In this document: in pieces, positions 8,929 through 16,730 of the stretch | Numbering within the stretch: position 1 is the first letter of the stretch | Layout of the letters: each line of letters begins with the position of its first letter | Source of the DNA: Nocardioides sp. JQ2195 | Lineage (GTDB): Bacteria > Actinomycetota > Actinomycetes > Propionibacteriales > Nocardioidaceae | Direction of reading: 5' to 3' | DNA length: 64,000 bases | Assembly (NCBI RefSeq): GCF_012272695.1 | Contig: NZ_CP050902.1 | Coordinates: 3,286,001 to 3,350,000 of the forward strand | The notes under the pieces: model-generated | Database searches by the model: none | What the model saw: the letters and a program-made list of their open reading frames with translations, nothing else | What the model was told of the DNA's origin: nothing | Translations under genes and position numbers: made by a program

Positions 8929-10341
8929 TCAGTCCTCGGATGGCCCCTGCTCCCCACGGATGGCGGCGCGACGCTCGTTCCACCGCTCAAGGATGCGCTG
9001 TGGACCGGCCGAGACCGCCAGCGAACCGTCAGGAACATCACGTCGGACGGTGGTGCCGCCACCGGTCGATGCGTCGTCGCCGATCTCGATCGGGGCGACG
9101 AAGGTGTTGTTCGCCCCGGTCTTGGTGCGGTTGCCGATCTTGGTGCGGTGCTTGTTGGTGCCGTCGTAGTTCGCGAAGATCGTCCCGGCACCGATGTTGG
9201 AGTCCTCGCCGATCTCGGCGTCCCCGACGTACGTCAGGTGCGGCACCTTCGAGCCGTTGCCGATCTGGGCGTTCTTCGTCTCCACGAACGCACCGATCTT
9301 GCCGCGGGCGCCCAGGTTGGTGCCGGGCCGCAGGTAGGAGAACGGGCCGACGTTCGCCTCGTCGCCGATCACCGCGAGCTCGCCGTGGGTGCGGACGACG
9401 CGGGCGGCGCGGCCGACCTCACAGTCCTTCAGCGTGGAGTCGGGCCCGACCACCGCGTCCTCGGCGATGACGGTGGCGCCGAGGAGCTGAACGCCGGGCA
9501 GGATCGTGACGTCCGGGTTGAGCACGACGTCGGCGTCGATCCACGTGGTCTCGGGGTCCATCACGGTGACGCCGTCCTTCATCCACTGCGTGACGATGCG
9601 ACGGTTCAGCTCACGACCGAGTGCGGCGAGCTGGGCGCGGTCGTTGGCGCCCTCGGTCTGGCTGACGTCGTCGATCGCGTAGGCGCCGACGGTCAGGCCG
9701 GAGTCGCGGGCGATGCCGACGGTGTCCGTGAGGTAGAACTCGCCGTTGGCGTTGTCGTTGCCGATCTTGGTCAACGCCTCGTTGAGGAACGCGGCGTCGA
9801 AGGCGAGGATGCCGGAGTTGATCTCGCCGATGTCCCGCTGCAGCGGCGTGGCGTCCTTCTCCTCGACGATCGCCTCGACGTCACCCTCCTTGTTGCGCAC
9901 GATGCGCCCGTAGCCGTGCGGGTCGGGCACGACGCCGGACAGGATGCTCACGGCACGCTCGGCAGCCTCGTGCTCCTCGGCGAAGGCGCGCAGGCTGTCA
10001 CCCTGCAGCAACGGCGTGTCGCCGGTGACCACGACGACCGTGCCCTCGACCCGGCCCTCGATCGACTCCAGTGCCACGCGTACGGCGTGCCCGGTGCCGT
10101 CCTGCGTCTCCTGGACGGCGAGGATCGCCTCGGGCATGTGCTCGTGGATGTGGGGTCCGACCTGCTCCCGCTGGGTGCCGATGACCGCGATCACCTGCGT
10201 CGGCTCCATCGCTCGTACGGCGGTGAGCACGTGCCCGATCATGCTGCGTCCGCCAACCTCGTGCAGCACCTTCATCGTCTTGGACTTCATCCGGGTGCCG
10301 CCACCGGCAGCAAGGACGACGACGGTCAGGTTGTTCGGCAC
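8929..10341 (-). CDS. glmU: Bifunctional GlmU: glucosamine-1-phosphate acetyltransferase / GlcNAc-1-P uridylyltransferase
   Basis: 470 residues with two domains. The N-terminal Rossmann-like uridylyltransferase (about 1-235) opens with VVLAAGGGTRMKS, and the C-terminal left-handed beta-helix acetyltransferase (about 260-450) shows hexapeptide repeats and NANFDGTNK-like sequence (IFANYDGTNKHRT). It makes UDP-GlcNAc for peptidoglycan. The GTG start has a GGAGGAG site 5 bases upstream. The order prs-glmU with tRNA-Gln upstream is shared with mycobacteria. A short acidic, Ser/Glu tail ends the protein. Confidence 0.96.
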   Translation of the reverse strand: MPNNLTVVVLAAGGGTRMKSKTMKVLHEVGGRSMIGHVLTAVRAMEPTQVIAVIGTQREQVGPHIHEHMPEAILAVQETQDGTGHAVRVALESIEGRVEGTVVVVTGDTPLLQGDSLRAFAEEHEAAERAVSILSGVVPDPHGYGRIVRNKEGDVEAIVEEKDATPLQRDIGEINSGILAFDAAFLNEALTKIGNDNANGEFYLTDTVGIARDSGLTVGAYAIDDVSQTEGANDRAQLAALGRELNRRIVTQWMKDGVTVMDPETTWIDADVVLNPDVTILPGVQLLGATVIAEDAVVGPDSTLKDCEVGRAARVVRTHGELAVIGDEANVGPFSYLRPGTNLGARGKIGAFVETKNAQIGNGSKVPHLTYVGDAEIGEDSNIGAGTIFANYDGTNKHRTKIGNRTKTGANNTFVAPIEIGDDASTGGGTTVRRDVPDGSLAVSAGPQRILERWNERRAAIRGEQGPSED

Positions 10342-10564
10342 AGCAGCTCCTCCGTGGGTTGGCGCCCGCCGGGGTGGCCGGGCGCGACCTCAGAGTTTGC
10401 CACGCCAAGCAGCTGCTCGGGGCGTTGTGGGGAGTTCCCCGGTGTCCCTCGAGCAGTCCTTGGGTGGGCATCTGCTGCCCGTGACTCCGGGAAGGGGATC
10501 ACGGTGGGACATCATGGTGCGGCGGTCGCCAGTGATCGCGGATCCCCGTCGATCAAGGAGCACC

Positions 10565-11335
10565 GTGCCCGAACCGGTCCCCACCGCAGACCCGAGGGCC
10601 GATCTCGCGGCCCTGACCCGGACCAGCCTGGTCGTCGCGATCGTGGCCTCCCTGCTGGCGCTGGCCTGCGCCTACGCGACCGTCACCAGGACGATCGATG
10701 CGGCCGCCACCTCCGCCGAGCAGGTGACCGTCACGGTGCAGGCGGTCGGCACCCACCGGGAGACCCGCGGCGGTCGCCGGTCGCGGCACCTGGCCGAGGT
10801 GCGCCACGCGCAGGTGGTGGCCGAGGACGGCCGGCCCGGCCGGATCAACAGCGACGACCTGCAGGTGGGCGAGCGGGCCGAGCTCTGGCGCGACGAGGAG
10901 GGTCAGCTGTCGGCGGACGACCCGTCCGGCATCGGCTTCGGCTCCATGGTGCTCCCGGTCCTCCTCGGCATCGGCGCGCTGCTGCTCGCCGCGATCGCGG
11001 TGGGCTCGTTCCGGCGTACCCGTCTCAGGAACACCGACATCGACGCCGCGCCCAGGCTCCGGTTGCAGCTGGACCGCGCGAAGCTCGACGCCGACCCGAG
11101 CCGGACCACGGAGGGCGTGCTCAACCTGCCGCTCCGGGTCGTCGAGTCGAGCACCGACAAGTTCCCCGCAGGCAGGGAGGGTGACCTGGTGGTGCACCGT
11201 GGCACCTCCCCCGTCGACCTCTCGCAAGGCATCCCCGACGAGTGGGAGGGGCGGCTGCTGCACAAGGGCCTGGTGATGAAGGTCTTCGCCGTACGCCGGT
11301 CACCCGGCGAGCCCTGGTGGGTCACCGATCTCTGA
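10565..11335 (+). CDS. Two-TM membrane protein of DUF3592-like layout
   Basis: 256 residues. A short cytoplasmic start is followed by a membrane segment SLVVAIVASLLALACAYA (about 20-38) and an extracytoplasmic segment of about 75 residues. A second membrane segment (about 130-152, VLPVLLGIGALLLAAIAV) and a cytoplasmic C-terminal domain of about 100 residues follow. This TM-soluble-TM plan is that of DUF3592-type proteins of unknown function; assignment is by layout only. The GTG at 10565 has AAGGAG four bases upstream; an ATG at 10515 is in frame but lacks a site. It is divergent from glmU across about 220 bases. Confidence 0.6.
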   Translation: MPEPVPTADPRADLAALTRTSLVVAIVASLLALACAYATVTRTIDAAATSAEQVTVTVQAVGTHRETRGGRRSRHLAEVRHAQVVAEDGRPGRINSDDLQVGERAELWRDEEGQLSADDPSGIGFGSMVLPVLLGIGALLLAAIAVGSFRRTRLRNTDIDAAPRLRLQLDRAKLDADPSRTTEGVLNLPLRVVESSTDKFPAGREGDLVVHRGTSPVDLSQGIPDEWEGRLLHKGLVMKVFAVRRSPGEPWWVTDL

Positions 11336-11379
11336 GGCCGCGCCTCCCAGCCCGACCGTGCGGGCCATGGCATCCTGCA

Positions 11380-11463
11380 CACGGCAAGCGCGCGAAGGTG
11401 GTCTACCGGACCAACATGAGCAGGCTCGACCGCGACAAGGACGGCACCGCCTGCGAGGCGTGA
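11380..11463 (+). pseudogene. Excalibur-domain remnant
   Basis: The last 15 codons read LDRDKDGTACEA, the calcium-binding end of an Excalibur domain (DxDxDG followed by ACE). The conserved cysteine half of the domain is missing in this frame, and there is no start codon, signal peptide or ribosome site. It is most likely the eroded 3' end of a secreted nuclease-like or surface gene. The remnant lies between the membrane-protein gene and tRNA-Gln, a spot where tRNA-directed insertions can occur. Confidence 0.45.
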
Positions 11464-11520
11464 GCGTCACTTCGTGAGAGGCCGTCTGCGCGCACCGACT
11501 GCGCGGACGCCGTGAACTTG

Positions 11521-11599
11521 CTCCCCGGGTAGGAGTCGAACCTACGTCGCTAATCCTGATTCAAAGTCAGGCGGGCCCTGCCGGCAGACCAACCGGGGA
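11521..11599 (-). tRNA. tRNA-Gln (anticodon TTG)
   Basis: On the minus strand the acceptor arms TCCCCGG and CCGGGGA pair over 7 bases. A D arm with GGTC/GGCC, an anticodon stem CCTGA/TCAGG around loop CTTTGAA (anticodon TTG, reading CAA) and a T arm GTAGG-TTCGACT-CCTAC follow. The variable loop is about 9 bases, slightly long. CCA is not encoded. The gene lies upstream of glmU-prs as in Mycobacterium tuberculosis (glnU). A hairpin with arms ACAGTCC/GGACTGT (11618-11640) lies just outside its 5' end. Confidence 0.93.
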
Positions 11600-11741
11600 A
11601 CATTCCTCGAGGGAATGACAGTCCACGCGCGGCGGACTGTGGGCGACAGGCTACTTGGCCGACGCGCTGGCACGCCAAGTGACCTCACGAAGTCCTCGAG
11701 TCGGGAGCGCGGGAACCCGAGCCCGTGGCTAGTGTCATCAC

Positions 11742-12851
11742 ATGGACCTGCCCGTGATGCCGCCGATCAAGCCGATGCTGGCCAAGTCAGTCAAGGGCCC
11801 GATCAGCGGGCTGGATCCCGCGAAGTTCGGCGGGCTGTCCTTCGAGCCCAAGTGGGACGGCTTCCGCTGCCTCTTGTTCAAGGACGGCGACGAGGTCGAG
11901 CTGGCCTCACGCAACACCAAGCCGCTCACCCGCTACTTCCCCGAGCTCGTCACCGCCGCCCGCGGGCAGCTCCCCGACCGGTGCGTGCTCGACGGCGAGA
12001 TCTTCGTCGCCTCCACCGCCACGGACGGCGGCGAACGACTCGAGTTCGAGGTCCTCCAGGAACGCATCCACCCGGCCGCCTCCCGCATCACGATGCTCTC
12101 GGAGAAGACTCCGGCGAGCTTCGTCGCCTTCGACCTGCTGGCGCTGGGCGACACGTCGTACGTCGACCAGCCGTTCGCCGATCGTCGCGCGGCCCTGGAG
12201 GAGGCGCTCGGCGACCTCGACGGCCCCTGCCACCTCACCCGCACCACCACCGACCCTGCCGAGGCCGAGGACTGGTTCACCCAGTTCGAGGGCGCCGGCC
12301 TGGACGGCGTGGTCGGCAAGCCGATGGATGCGGCGTACCAGCCCAACGCCCGGGTGATGCTGAAGTTCAAGCACGCGCGCACCGCCGACGTCGTGCTCTG
12401 CGGCTATCGCGAGCACAAGACCTCCACGCCCGATCACCCGCTCATCGGTTCCCTGCTGCTCGGCCTCTACGACGACGCCAAGCTGCAGCACATCGGCGTC
12501 TCCGCATCGTTCACCGCGACCCGGCGGGCCGAGCTGTTCGAGGAGCTGCAGCCTCTGGTCTGCGACATCGCCGACCACCCGTGGGGCGAGTGGCAGGAGT
12601 GGGCGATCGCCAACCCGGACCGGGTGCCGGGAACCCAGAGCCGCTGGTCGGCCGGCAAGGACCTGTCCTTCACTCCCCTGCGTCCCGAGCGCGTCCTCGA
12701 GGTCGGCTACGACCACATGGAGGGGCGGCGGTTCCGCCACACCGCGCAGTTCAAGCGGTGGCGCCCAGACCGTGACCCGGAGTCGTGCGGATACGCCCAG
12801 CTCGAGGAGCCATCCAGCTACGACCTCGGTAGAATTCTTTCCATCAGCTGA
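11742..12851 (+). CDS. ligC: ATP-dependent DNA ligase, LigC type
   Basis: 369 residues with adenylation and OB domains. The nucleotidyltransferase motifs are present in order: motif I KWDG with the adenylated lysine (EPKWDGFR, about 35), motif III LDGEIF, motif IIIa FVAFDLL, motif IV GLDGVVGKP and motif V LKFKHAR. It seals nicks with ATP and in mycobacteria acts as a back-up ligase in repair. No Shine-Dalgarno sequence precedes the ATG, so the mRNA may be leaderless. A LigD-type primase-polymerase gene lies 2.7 kb downstream; in mycobacteria the two genes are adjacent, so this looks like the same locus with additional genes in between. Confidence 0.92.
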   Translation: MDLPVMPPIKPMLAKSVKGPISGLDPAKFGGLSFEPKWDGFRCLLFKDGDEVELASRNTKPLTRYFPELVTAARGQLPDRCVLDGEIFVASTATDGGERLEFEVLQERIHPAASRITMLSEKTPASFVAFDLLALGDTSYVDQPFADRRAALEEALGDLDGPCHLTRTTTDPAEAEDWFTQFEGAGLDGVVGKPMDAAYQPNARVMLKFKHARTADVVLCGYREHKTSTPDHPLIGSLLLGLYDDAKLQHIGVSASFTATRRAELFEELQPLVCDIADHPWGEWQEWAIANPDRVPGTQSRWSAGKDLSFTPLRPERVLEVGYDHMEGRRFRHTAQFKRWRPDRDPESCGYAQLEEPSSYDLGRILSIS

Positions 12852-12869
12852 CGATCCGGAGGCATTGTC

Positions 12870-13427
12870 ATGGCGGAGCAAGAGGCAACGAACAACTACG
12901 ACGTGGTCCTGCTCTGCGAGCAGGCGCTCTCTGAAGAGGACGCCGCCCAGGTGACCTCACTGCACGAAGACCTCGAGGACCCGGTCACCTACCACGTGCT
13001 GATCCCCGTCGAGGACGCCGCAGCCCGGGTCGAGGCGGCCATGGGATCACTGTCCGCCGGCGAGGTGATGGCGGCACCCGCGATGGCGATCGGTGAGATC
13101 GACCTGGCCGAGGTGCGCAAGGAGTGCCTCGACCACTCGCTGGAGGAGCTGGCCACCACCTTGAAGGTGCTCCGGGCCGCCGGCGCCAACGCCGACGGCG
13201 CGATCAGCCACGAGCACCCGGTCGACGCCCTGGCCGGCGCGGTCGCCAAGGTCGACGGCCGTGAAGTGATCATCCTGACCCGGCCCCACGTGGTGGCCGA
13301 GTTCTTCCACGTCGACTGGACCTCGCGGGCCCGCCGCAAGCTCGGCGTCCCCGTCCTCCACCTGCTCGAGCGCGAGACGTTCGACGAACAGGGCGAGGGC
13401 TTCGGCGAGGGTGTCACCGGGGTCTGA
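12870..13427 (+). CDS. Conserved hypothetical protein, 185 aa
   Basis: A soluble acidic protein without a signal peptide or membrane segment. The order DVVLLCEQALSEE, then TYHVLIPVED, then VIILTRPHVVAEFFHVDW suggests an alternating beta/alpha fold reminiscent of universal-stress-type proteins, but no definitive motif is seen. It has a clear GGAGG site before its ATG and follows ligC by 18 bases, so it is probably cotranscribed. Function is not recognised. Confidence 0.6.
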   Translation: MAEQEATNNYDVVLLCEQALSEEDAAQVTSLHEDLEDPVTYHVLIPVEDAAARVEAAMGSLSAGEVMAAPAMAIGEIDLAEVRKECLDHSLEELATTLKVLRAAGANADGAISHEHPVDALAGAVAKVDGREVIILTRPHVVAEFFHVDWTSRARRKLGVPVLHLLERETFDEQGEGFGEGVTGV

Positions 13428-13517
13428 CCCAACGTCCCGCACCTGCGGTCCGTTTGGGGCTATCTTCGAACGGAACGGTCGCGCAATGACGCGCGACCCT
13501 GAACGATAGGAGTGAGC

Positions 13518-13778
13518 ATGCAGATTCTCGGACTCATCGTGATCGGCATCGTCATCGGCGTCGTTGCACGCCTGCTCAAGCCGGGCCGGCAGAGCATCAG
13601 CTGGCTCATGACCATCGGGCTCGGAATCGCGGGTGCCCTCATTGGCGGGATCATCGCCTCGCTCATCGGCACCGGCGGCATCTGGGAGCTCAACGTCCTC
13701 GGCACCATCGTCGGCATCATCGCCGCGATCATCCTGATCGGCATCGCCGAAGGAACCATGGGGCGCAAGAAGGTCTGA
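13518..13778 (+). CDS. GlsB/YeaQ/YmgE family stress-response membrane protein
   Basis: 86 residues with three hydrophobic segments: ILGLIVIGIVIGVVARLL, then ITIGLGIAGALIGGIIASLIG (around 35-55), then a third ending IILIGIAEG. Glycine-rich helices and the basic hairpin between segments one and two (KPGRQ) are typical of this transglycosylase-associated family, which is usually stress-induced. AGGAG lies 5 bases before the ATG; a GTG two codons earlier is less likely. The gene ends 16 bases before a strong hairpin (13795-13835). Confidence 0.88.
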   Translation: MQILGLIVIGIVIGVVARLLKPGRQSISWLMTIGLGIAGALIGGIIASLIGTGGIWELNVLGTIVGIIAAIILIGIAEGTMGRKKV

Positions 13779-13784
13779 CCTTCT

Positions 13785-14795
13785 TCACGCCCCGTGTGTG
13801 GATGTTCCGGCACCTGACGCCGGAACATCCACACACAACCGCCCAACCGGGCAACCGGGCCCGCAGGCGCGTGGCTTCCCGTCCCAGCCCCGGGCGACCA
13901 GGATGCGCGCGACGGCAGCCGCCAGTCGACACGGCTCCAGCACCTGCTTCCACCCCACGCGCAAGGTCATCTCGTCCTCGACCGCACTCACGACGTCGCG
14001 ATCGAGATCTGCCCAGCGATCGTCGGACCACTCGTGGCCCAGGCGTCCGTCGAGCTCGACGACCAGCCGCCACGCTTCGTAGTCGATGTCGCGATGGGCG
14101 ACGCTCCTACCGGACCTGACCAGCCGCTGACGTCGTGCCGCCGGCAATCGGTGCCGCCGCTCCACTCCTGTGAGGTAGAGGCGTTCCATCACGGAGAACG
14201 CGCCGCACGCCACGTCCTCGAGGATCGACAGGAGCAACCGTCGATGACGTTGTCGTGGGATCGCGGCGAGGGCACCGCGCAACCTCTCGGCCGTCGTACG
14301 TCGGGTCTGGCAGGCGTCGGCGAGGACCGCCACGGCTGATGCCTCGTCGGCCGCCTCCGCCGCGACCTGCAGCAACGCTCCCTCCAAGCGCACTCGGGGT
14401 GGGTGCAGGTGCCACTGCACAGTGGTGTCGAAGCCACGCAGGCGCTTGACCCTGATGCCTTCCACGACGGTCGCCGTCCGAGTCGCATCGATGCCGATGT
14501 GGATCTCGGCATCGGCGGACCGCAGCCCCGAGCGCCGGCGCACCCCGTGGGCATCCAAGGCCGACCGGCCGATGAGGGCCGCGGGCCAGTGGGACAGGAC
14601 AGCGACCCAGGCGCGTTGCTCCCAGCTCAGCGGCCCGGTGTGGTCGACGTAGACGCCACCCAGCACCCGCGCCCACTCCCGCCGTCGCACGAGCCGCTCG
14701 ATGTCGTTGTCGTTGCCGCCGCACGCGAGCACCTGTCGGCGGGAGATCACCCCTGCTTGGAGACCCTGCAGCCGTCGTACCTCGGGTTCGTCCAT
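13785..14795 (-). CDS. AbiEi-like / DUF559 (Vsr-like nuclease) fusion protein, hairpin-flanked copy 1
   Basis: 336 residues. The N-terminal part (about 1-90) resembles the winged-helix start of AbiEi-type antitoxins: VISRRQVLACGG, DIERLVRRREWARVL, then GVYVDHTG. The C-terminal part (about 230-320) is a DUF559/PD-(D/E)XK nuclease with DIDYEAW, VVELDGRLGHE, LDRDV and TLRVGWKQV. It is closely related to the protein at 24942-25934. Homology seems to end at a cysteine pair CGPGC; the last 17 codons are made by reading through hairpin copy 1 (13795-13835). The chosen ATG (14795) begins MDEPEVRR; an in-frame upstream extension runs through the second hairpin and is unlikely to be translated. Role unknown; toxin/antitoxin, defence, or cleavage of the flanking hairpins are possibilities. 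Confidence 0.75.
   Translation of the reverse strand: MDEPEVRRLQGLQAGVISRRQVLACGGNDNDIERLVRRREWARVLGGVYVDHTGPLSWEQRAWVAVLSHWPAALIGRSALDAHGVRRRSGLRSADAEIHIGIDATRTATVVEGIRVKRLRGFDTTVQWHLHPPRVRLEGALLQVAAEAADEASAVAVLADACQTRRTTAERLRGALAAIPRQRHRRLLLSILEDVACGAFSVMERLYLTGVERRHRLPAARRQRLVRSGRSVAHRDIDYEAWRLVVELDGRLGHEWSDDRWADLDRDVVSAVEDEMTLRVGWKQVLEPCRLAAAVARILVARGWDGKPRACGPGCPVGRLCVDVPASGAGTSTHGA
13795..13835. repeat. Strong hairpin, family A, copy 1
   Basis: Perfect 17-bp inverted repeat TGTGTGGATGTTCCGGC with loop ACCTGAC, extendable by one pair. It overlaps the 3' end of the AbiEi/DUF559 gene and lies in the convergent gap with the GlsB-like gene. It is identical to the copy at 14878-14918 and in the same orientation. 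There is no T tract, so it may or may not work as a terminator. Confidence 0.92.
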
Positions 14796-14877
14796 GCGGA
14801 CAAGTCTCGGCGCGCGAGCAACCCACGACAACGGCGTGGACGCATCACTGTGGAGAACTCGAGTCCGCATCTCGTTG

Positions 14878-14918
14878 TGTGTGGATGTTCCGGCACCTGA
14901 CGCCGGAACATCCACACA
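14878..14918. repeat. Strong hairpin, family A, copy 2
   Basis: Identical 41-base copy of the hairpin at 13795-13835, direct orientation, 83 bases upstream of the AbiEi/DUF559 start codon. On its far side (14919-14962) the minus strand reads TGCGGCCCC and CCCGGTTGG just before the hairpin, similar to the end of the neighbouring gene. This suggests it is the hairpin tail of another, lost copy. Confidence 0.92.
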
Positions 14919-14967
14919 CAGCGGCCTGGCCAACCGGGAAGCCCGGCACGGGGGCCGCACGGCAGCC

Positions 14968-15510
14968 TCAGCCCGACAGCTCGATCGCGATGTCGAGGTG
15001 CCCCACGTGGCGGGCGTACTCCTGGAGGACGTGGAAGCAGATCCAGCGCAGGTCCCCGACGGAGCCGGGCCACGCGTCCTCGGGCCAGCGCGGACCCGGC
15101 TGGGCGAGCTCGCTCAACGAGTGCCCGTCCAGGATCTCGGTGGTCTGCTCCCCCACCGCGGTGAGTGCGTCGGTGAGGTCGGTCAGCGAGGTCGTGGCCG
15201 GGACCTGCCACCGGGCCTCGCCCCCGTCAGCCCCGGCTCCGCCGGCCCACGGGTCACGGTCGACGTTCCAGTCGCCCCACGGGGCAGCGAGGTCCTCGCC
15301 GAGGAAGCCCCAGACGAACCAGCGCTGCTCCATGTGCACCAGGTGGGAGAGCAGCTCGATCGGCGTCCACCCGCTGGGCAGCCTGGACCGCCTCAGCTCC
15401 CGCTCGGGCAGGCGGGACAGCTTCTCGATGACCTCGGCCCGGTAGTAGGCCAAGTAGTCCGAGAAGTGCTGGGCCGTGGTGCCGTCTCCCAGCGGTTCCT
15501 CGATCGCCAT
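14968..15510 (-). CDS. DinB/DUF664 family protein (mycothiol-dependent type)
   Basis: 180 residues forming the four-helix DinB fold. The likely metal-binding histidines are in LLSHLVHMEQRW and in the C-terminal QEYARHVGHLDIA. DUF664 proteins of actinomycetes are related to mycothiol transferases and mycothiol-dependent isomerases. The ATG at 15510 follows GGGAAGAGG. A weak, diverged copy of hairpin family A (15534-15574) lies just upstream, and copy 2 lies downstream, so this gene too sits between hairpins. Substrate unknown. Confidence 0.82.
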   Translation of the reverse strand: MAIEEPLGDGTTAQHFSDYLAYYRAEVIEKLSRLPERELRRSRLPSGWTPIELLSHLVHMEQRWFVWGFLGEDLAAPWGDWNVDRDPWAGGAGADGGEARWQVPATTSLTDLTDALTAVGEQTTEILDGHSLSELAQPGPRWPEDAWPGSVGDLRWICFHVLQEYARHVGHLDIAIELSG

Positions 15511-15533
15511 CCTCTTCCCCTCTCGGTACCTCG

Positions 15534-15574
15534 TGCCTGGATCCTCCGGCGCCCGGCACCGAGACGTCCACACA
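15534..15574. repeat. Decayed copy of hairpin family A
   Basis: Aligned without gaps to the family A hairpin, 30 of 41 bases agree, including the terminal TCCACACA and the core CTCCGGC. The arms no longer pair well. It lies between the DinB gene and the primase-polymerase gene. Confidence 0.5.
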
Positions 15575-15579
15575 CGACC

Positions 15580-16659
15580 TCACTCCACCCGATTGCCCTC
15601 GTCGTCCCAGTGCTCGGCGACCTTCTTGCTCGGCTGTACGCGGGGCGGCTCGCCCGGCATCTTGGGATAGTCCGGCGGGTAGTTCATCTCGACCGGGTTG
15701 GCCTCCCACAGCTCCAGCAACGGCTCGAGCGAGTGGTGCACGTCGTCGATCGCCGCCCAGGCGTCCCCACGGTCGGCGAGCAGGTCGGGCACGGTGAACA
15801 GGTTGAGCTCGCGCGGGTCCTCGAGGTCGGCCAGCTCTGCCCAGGTCACCGGTGTCGAGACCGGCGCGCCGGGCTGCGGTCGCAAGGAGTACGCCGAGGC
15901 GATGGTGCGGTCGCGACAGTTCTGGTTGAAGTCGACGAAGATGCGCTCCCCGCGCTCTTCCTTCCACCACGCCGTGGTCACCCCGTCGTCCCGCTTCTCC
16001 AGCTCGCGCCCGAACGCGATCGCTGCGTGGCGGACGTCTACGAACTCCCACCGTGGCTCGATCCGCACGAACACGTGCACCCCACGGTTGCCGCTGGTCT
16101 TCACGAAGGCGGCGATGCCCAGCTCCTCGAAGAGCTCACGGGCCACCCCCGCCACCCGCACGGCATCGGCGAACGTGGTGCCGGGCTGGGGGTCGAGGTC
16201 GATCCGCAGCTCGTCGGGACGGTCGACGTCGCTGCGTCGGACCGGCCAGGGGTGGAAGGTCAGCGTGCCCATGTGCGCGCACCACACGGGGACGGCCGGC
16301 TCGGTGGGACAGATCTCGTCGGCGGTGCGGCCGGAGGGAAACGTGATCCCGACCGACTCGACGAAGTCGGGGGCACCCTTGGCCACCCGCTTCTGGTAGA
16401 ACGCATCCGCGTTGCGGTCCTGCGGTCCGGTCGCCAGCTTCATGCCCTCCCGCACGCCGCTGGGCCAGCGCTCGAGAGCGGTCGGGCGGTCACGCAGCGC
16501 CCGCATCAGTCCGTCACCGGCGCCCGCGAAGAACTCCGCGACCATCAGCTTGGTGACCTCGGGGGTCCGGTCGGTCGCCTCGTAGATGACCCGGTCCGGG
16601 CTCGAGACCCGCACCGCTCGTCCGCCCGCCTCGACCTCTGCTGCCGCTGCCTTCGCCAT
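15580..16659 (-). CDS. LigD-type primase-polymerase (NHEJ polymerase domain, stand-alone)
   Basis: 359 residues, the archaeo-eukaryotic primase fold of the LigD polymerase domain. Visible are the catalytic pair in RIDLDPQPG (about 150), the phosphate/metal histidine in NRGVHVFVR, the third acidic residue in IFVDFNQN, and the conserved close TPVTWAEL. Such PolDom proteins fill gaps and add ribonucleotides at breaks in non-homologous end joining or excision repair. No ligase or nuclease domain is fused. ATG at 16659 (MAKAAAAEVE); an in-frame frame continues 21 codons upstream. No Ku gene lies in the window; the LigC gene is nearby on the other strand. Confidence 0.92.
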   Translation of the reverse strand: MAKAAAAEVEAGGRAVRVSSPDRVIYEATDRTPEVTKLMVAEFFAGAGDGLMRALRDRPTALERWPSGVREGMKLATGPQDRNADAFYQKRVAKGAPDFVESVGITFPSGRTADEICPTEPAVPVWCAHMGTLTFHPWPVRRSDVDRPDELRIDLDPQPGTTFADAVRVAGVARELFEELGIAAFVKTSGNRGVHVFVRIEPRWEFVDVRHAAIAFGRELEKRDDGVTTAWWKEERGERIFVDFNQNCRDRTIASAYSLRPQPGAPVSTPVTWAELADLEDPRELNLFTVPDLLADRGDAWAAIDDVHHSLEPLLELWEANPVEMNYPPDYPKMPGEPPRVQPSKKVAEHWDDEGNRVE

Positions 16660-16730
16660 GCTCCACACGCTACCGTCGAGCCACCGGGCCGGAGGTTTGG
16701 ACGCGGCCCCGAACGGATACACGGAGAGCC

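Noticed and set aside
10342..10564. Riboswitch between glmU and the divergent membrane-protein gene
   Set aside because: Only weak, unspecific inverted words are seen and no known riboswitch core is recognised.
7795..11184. A 1129-residue plus-strand open frame opposite prs and glmU
   Set aside because: It spans two clear minus-strand genes and shows only the complementary-strand composition pattern.
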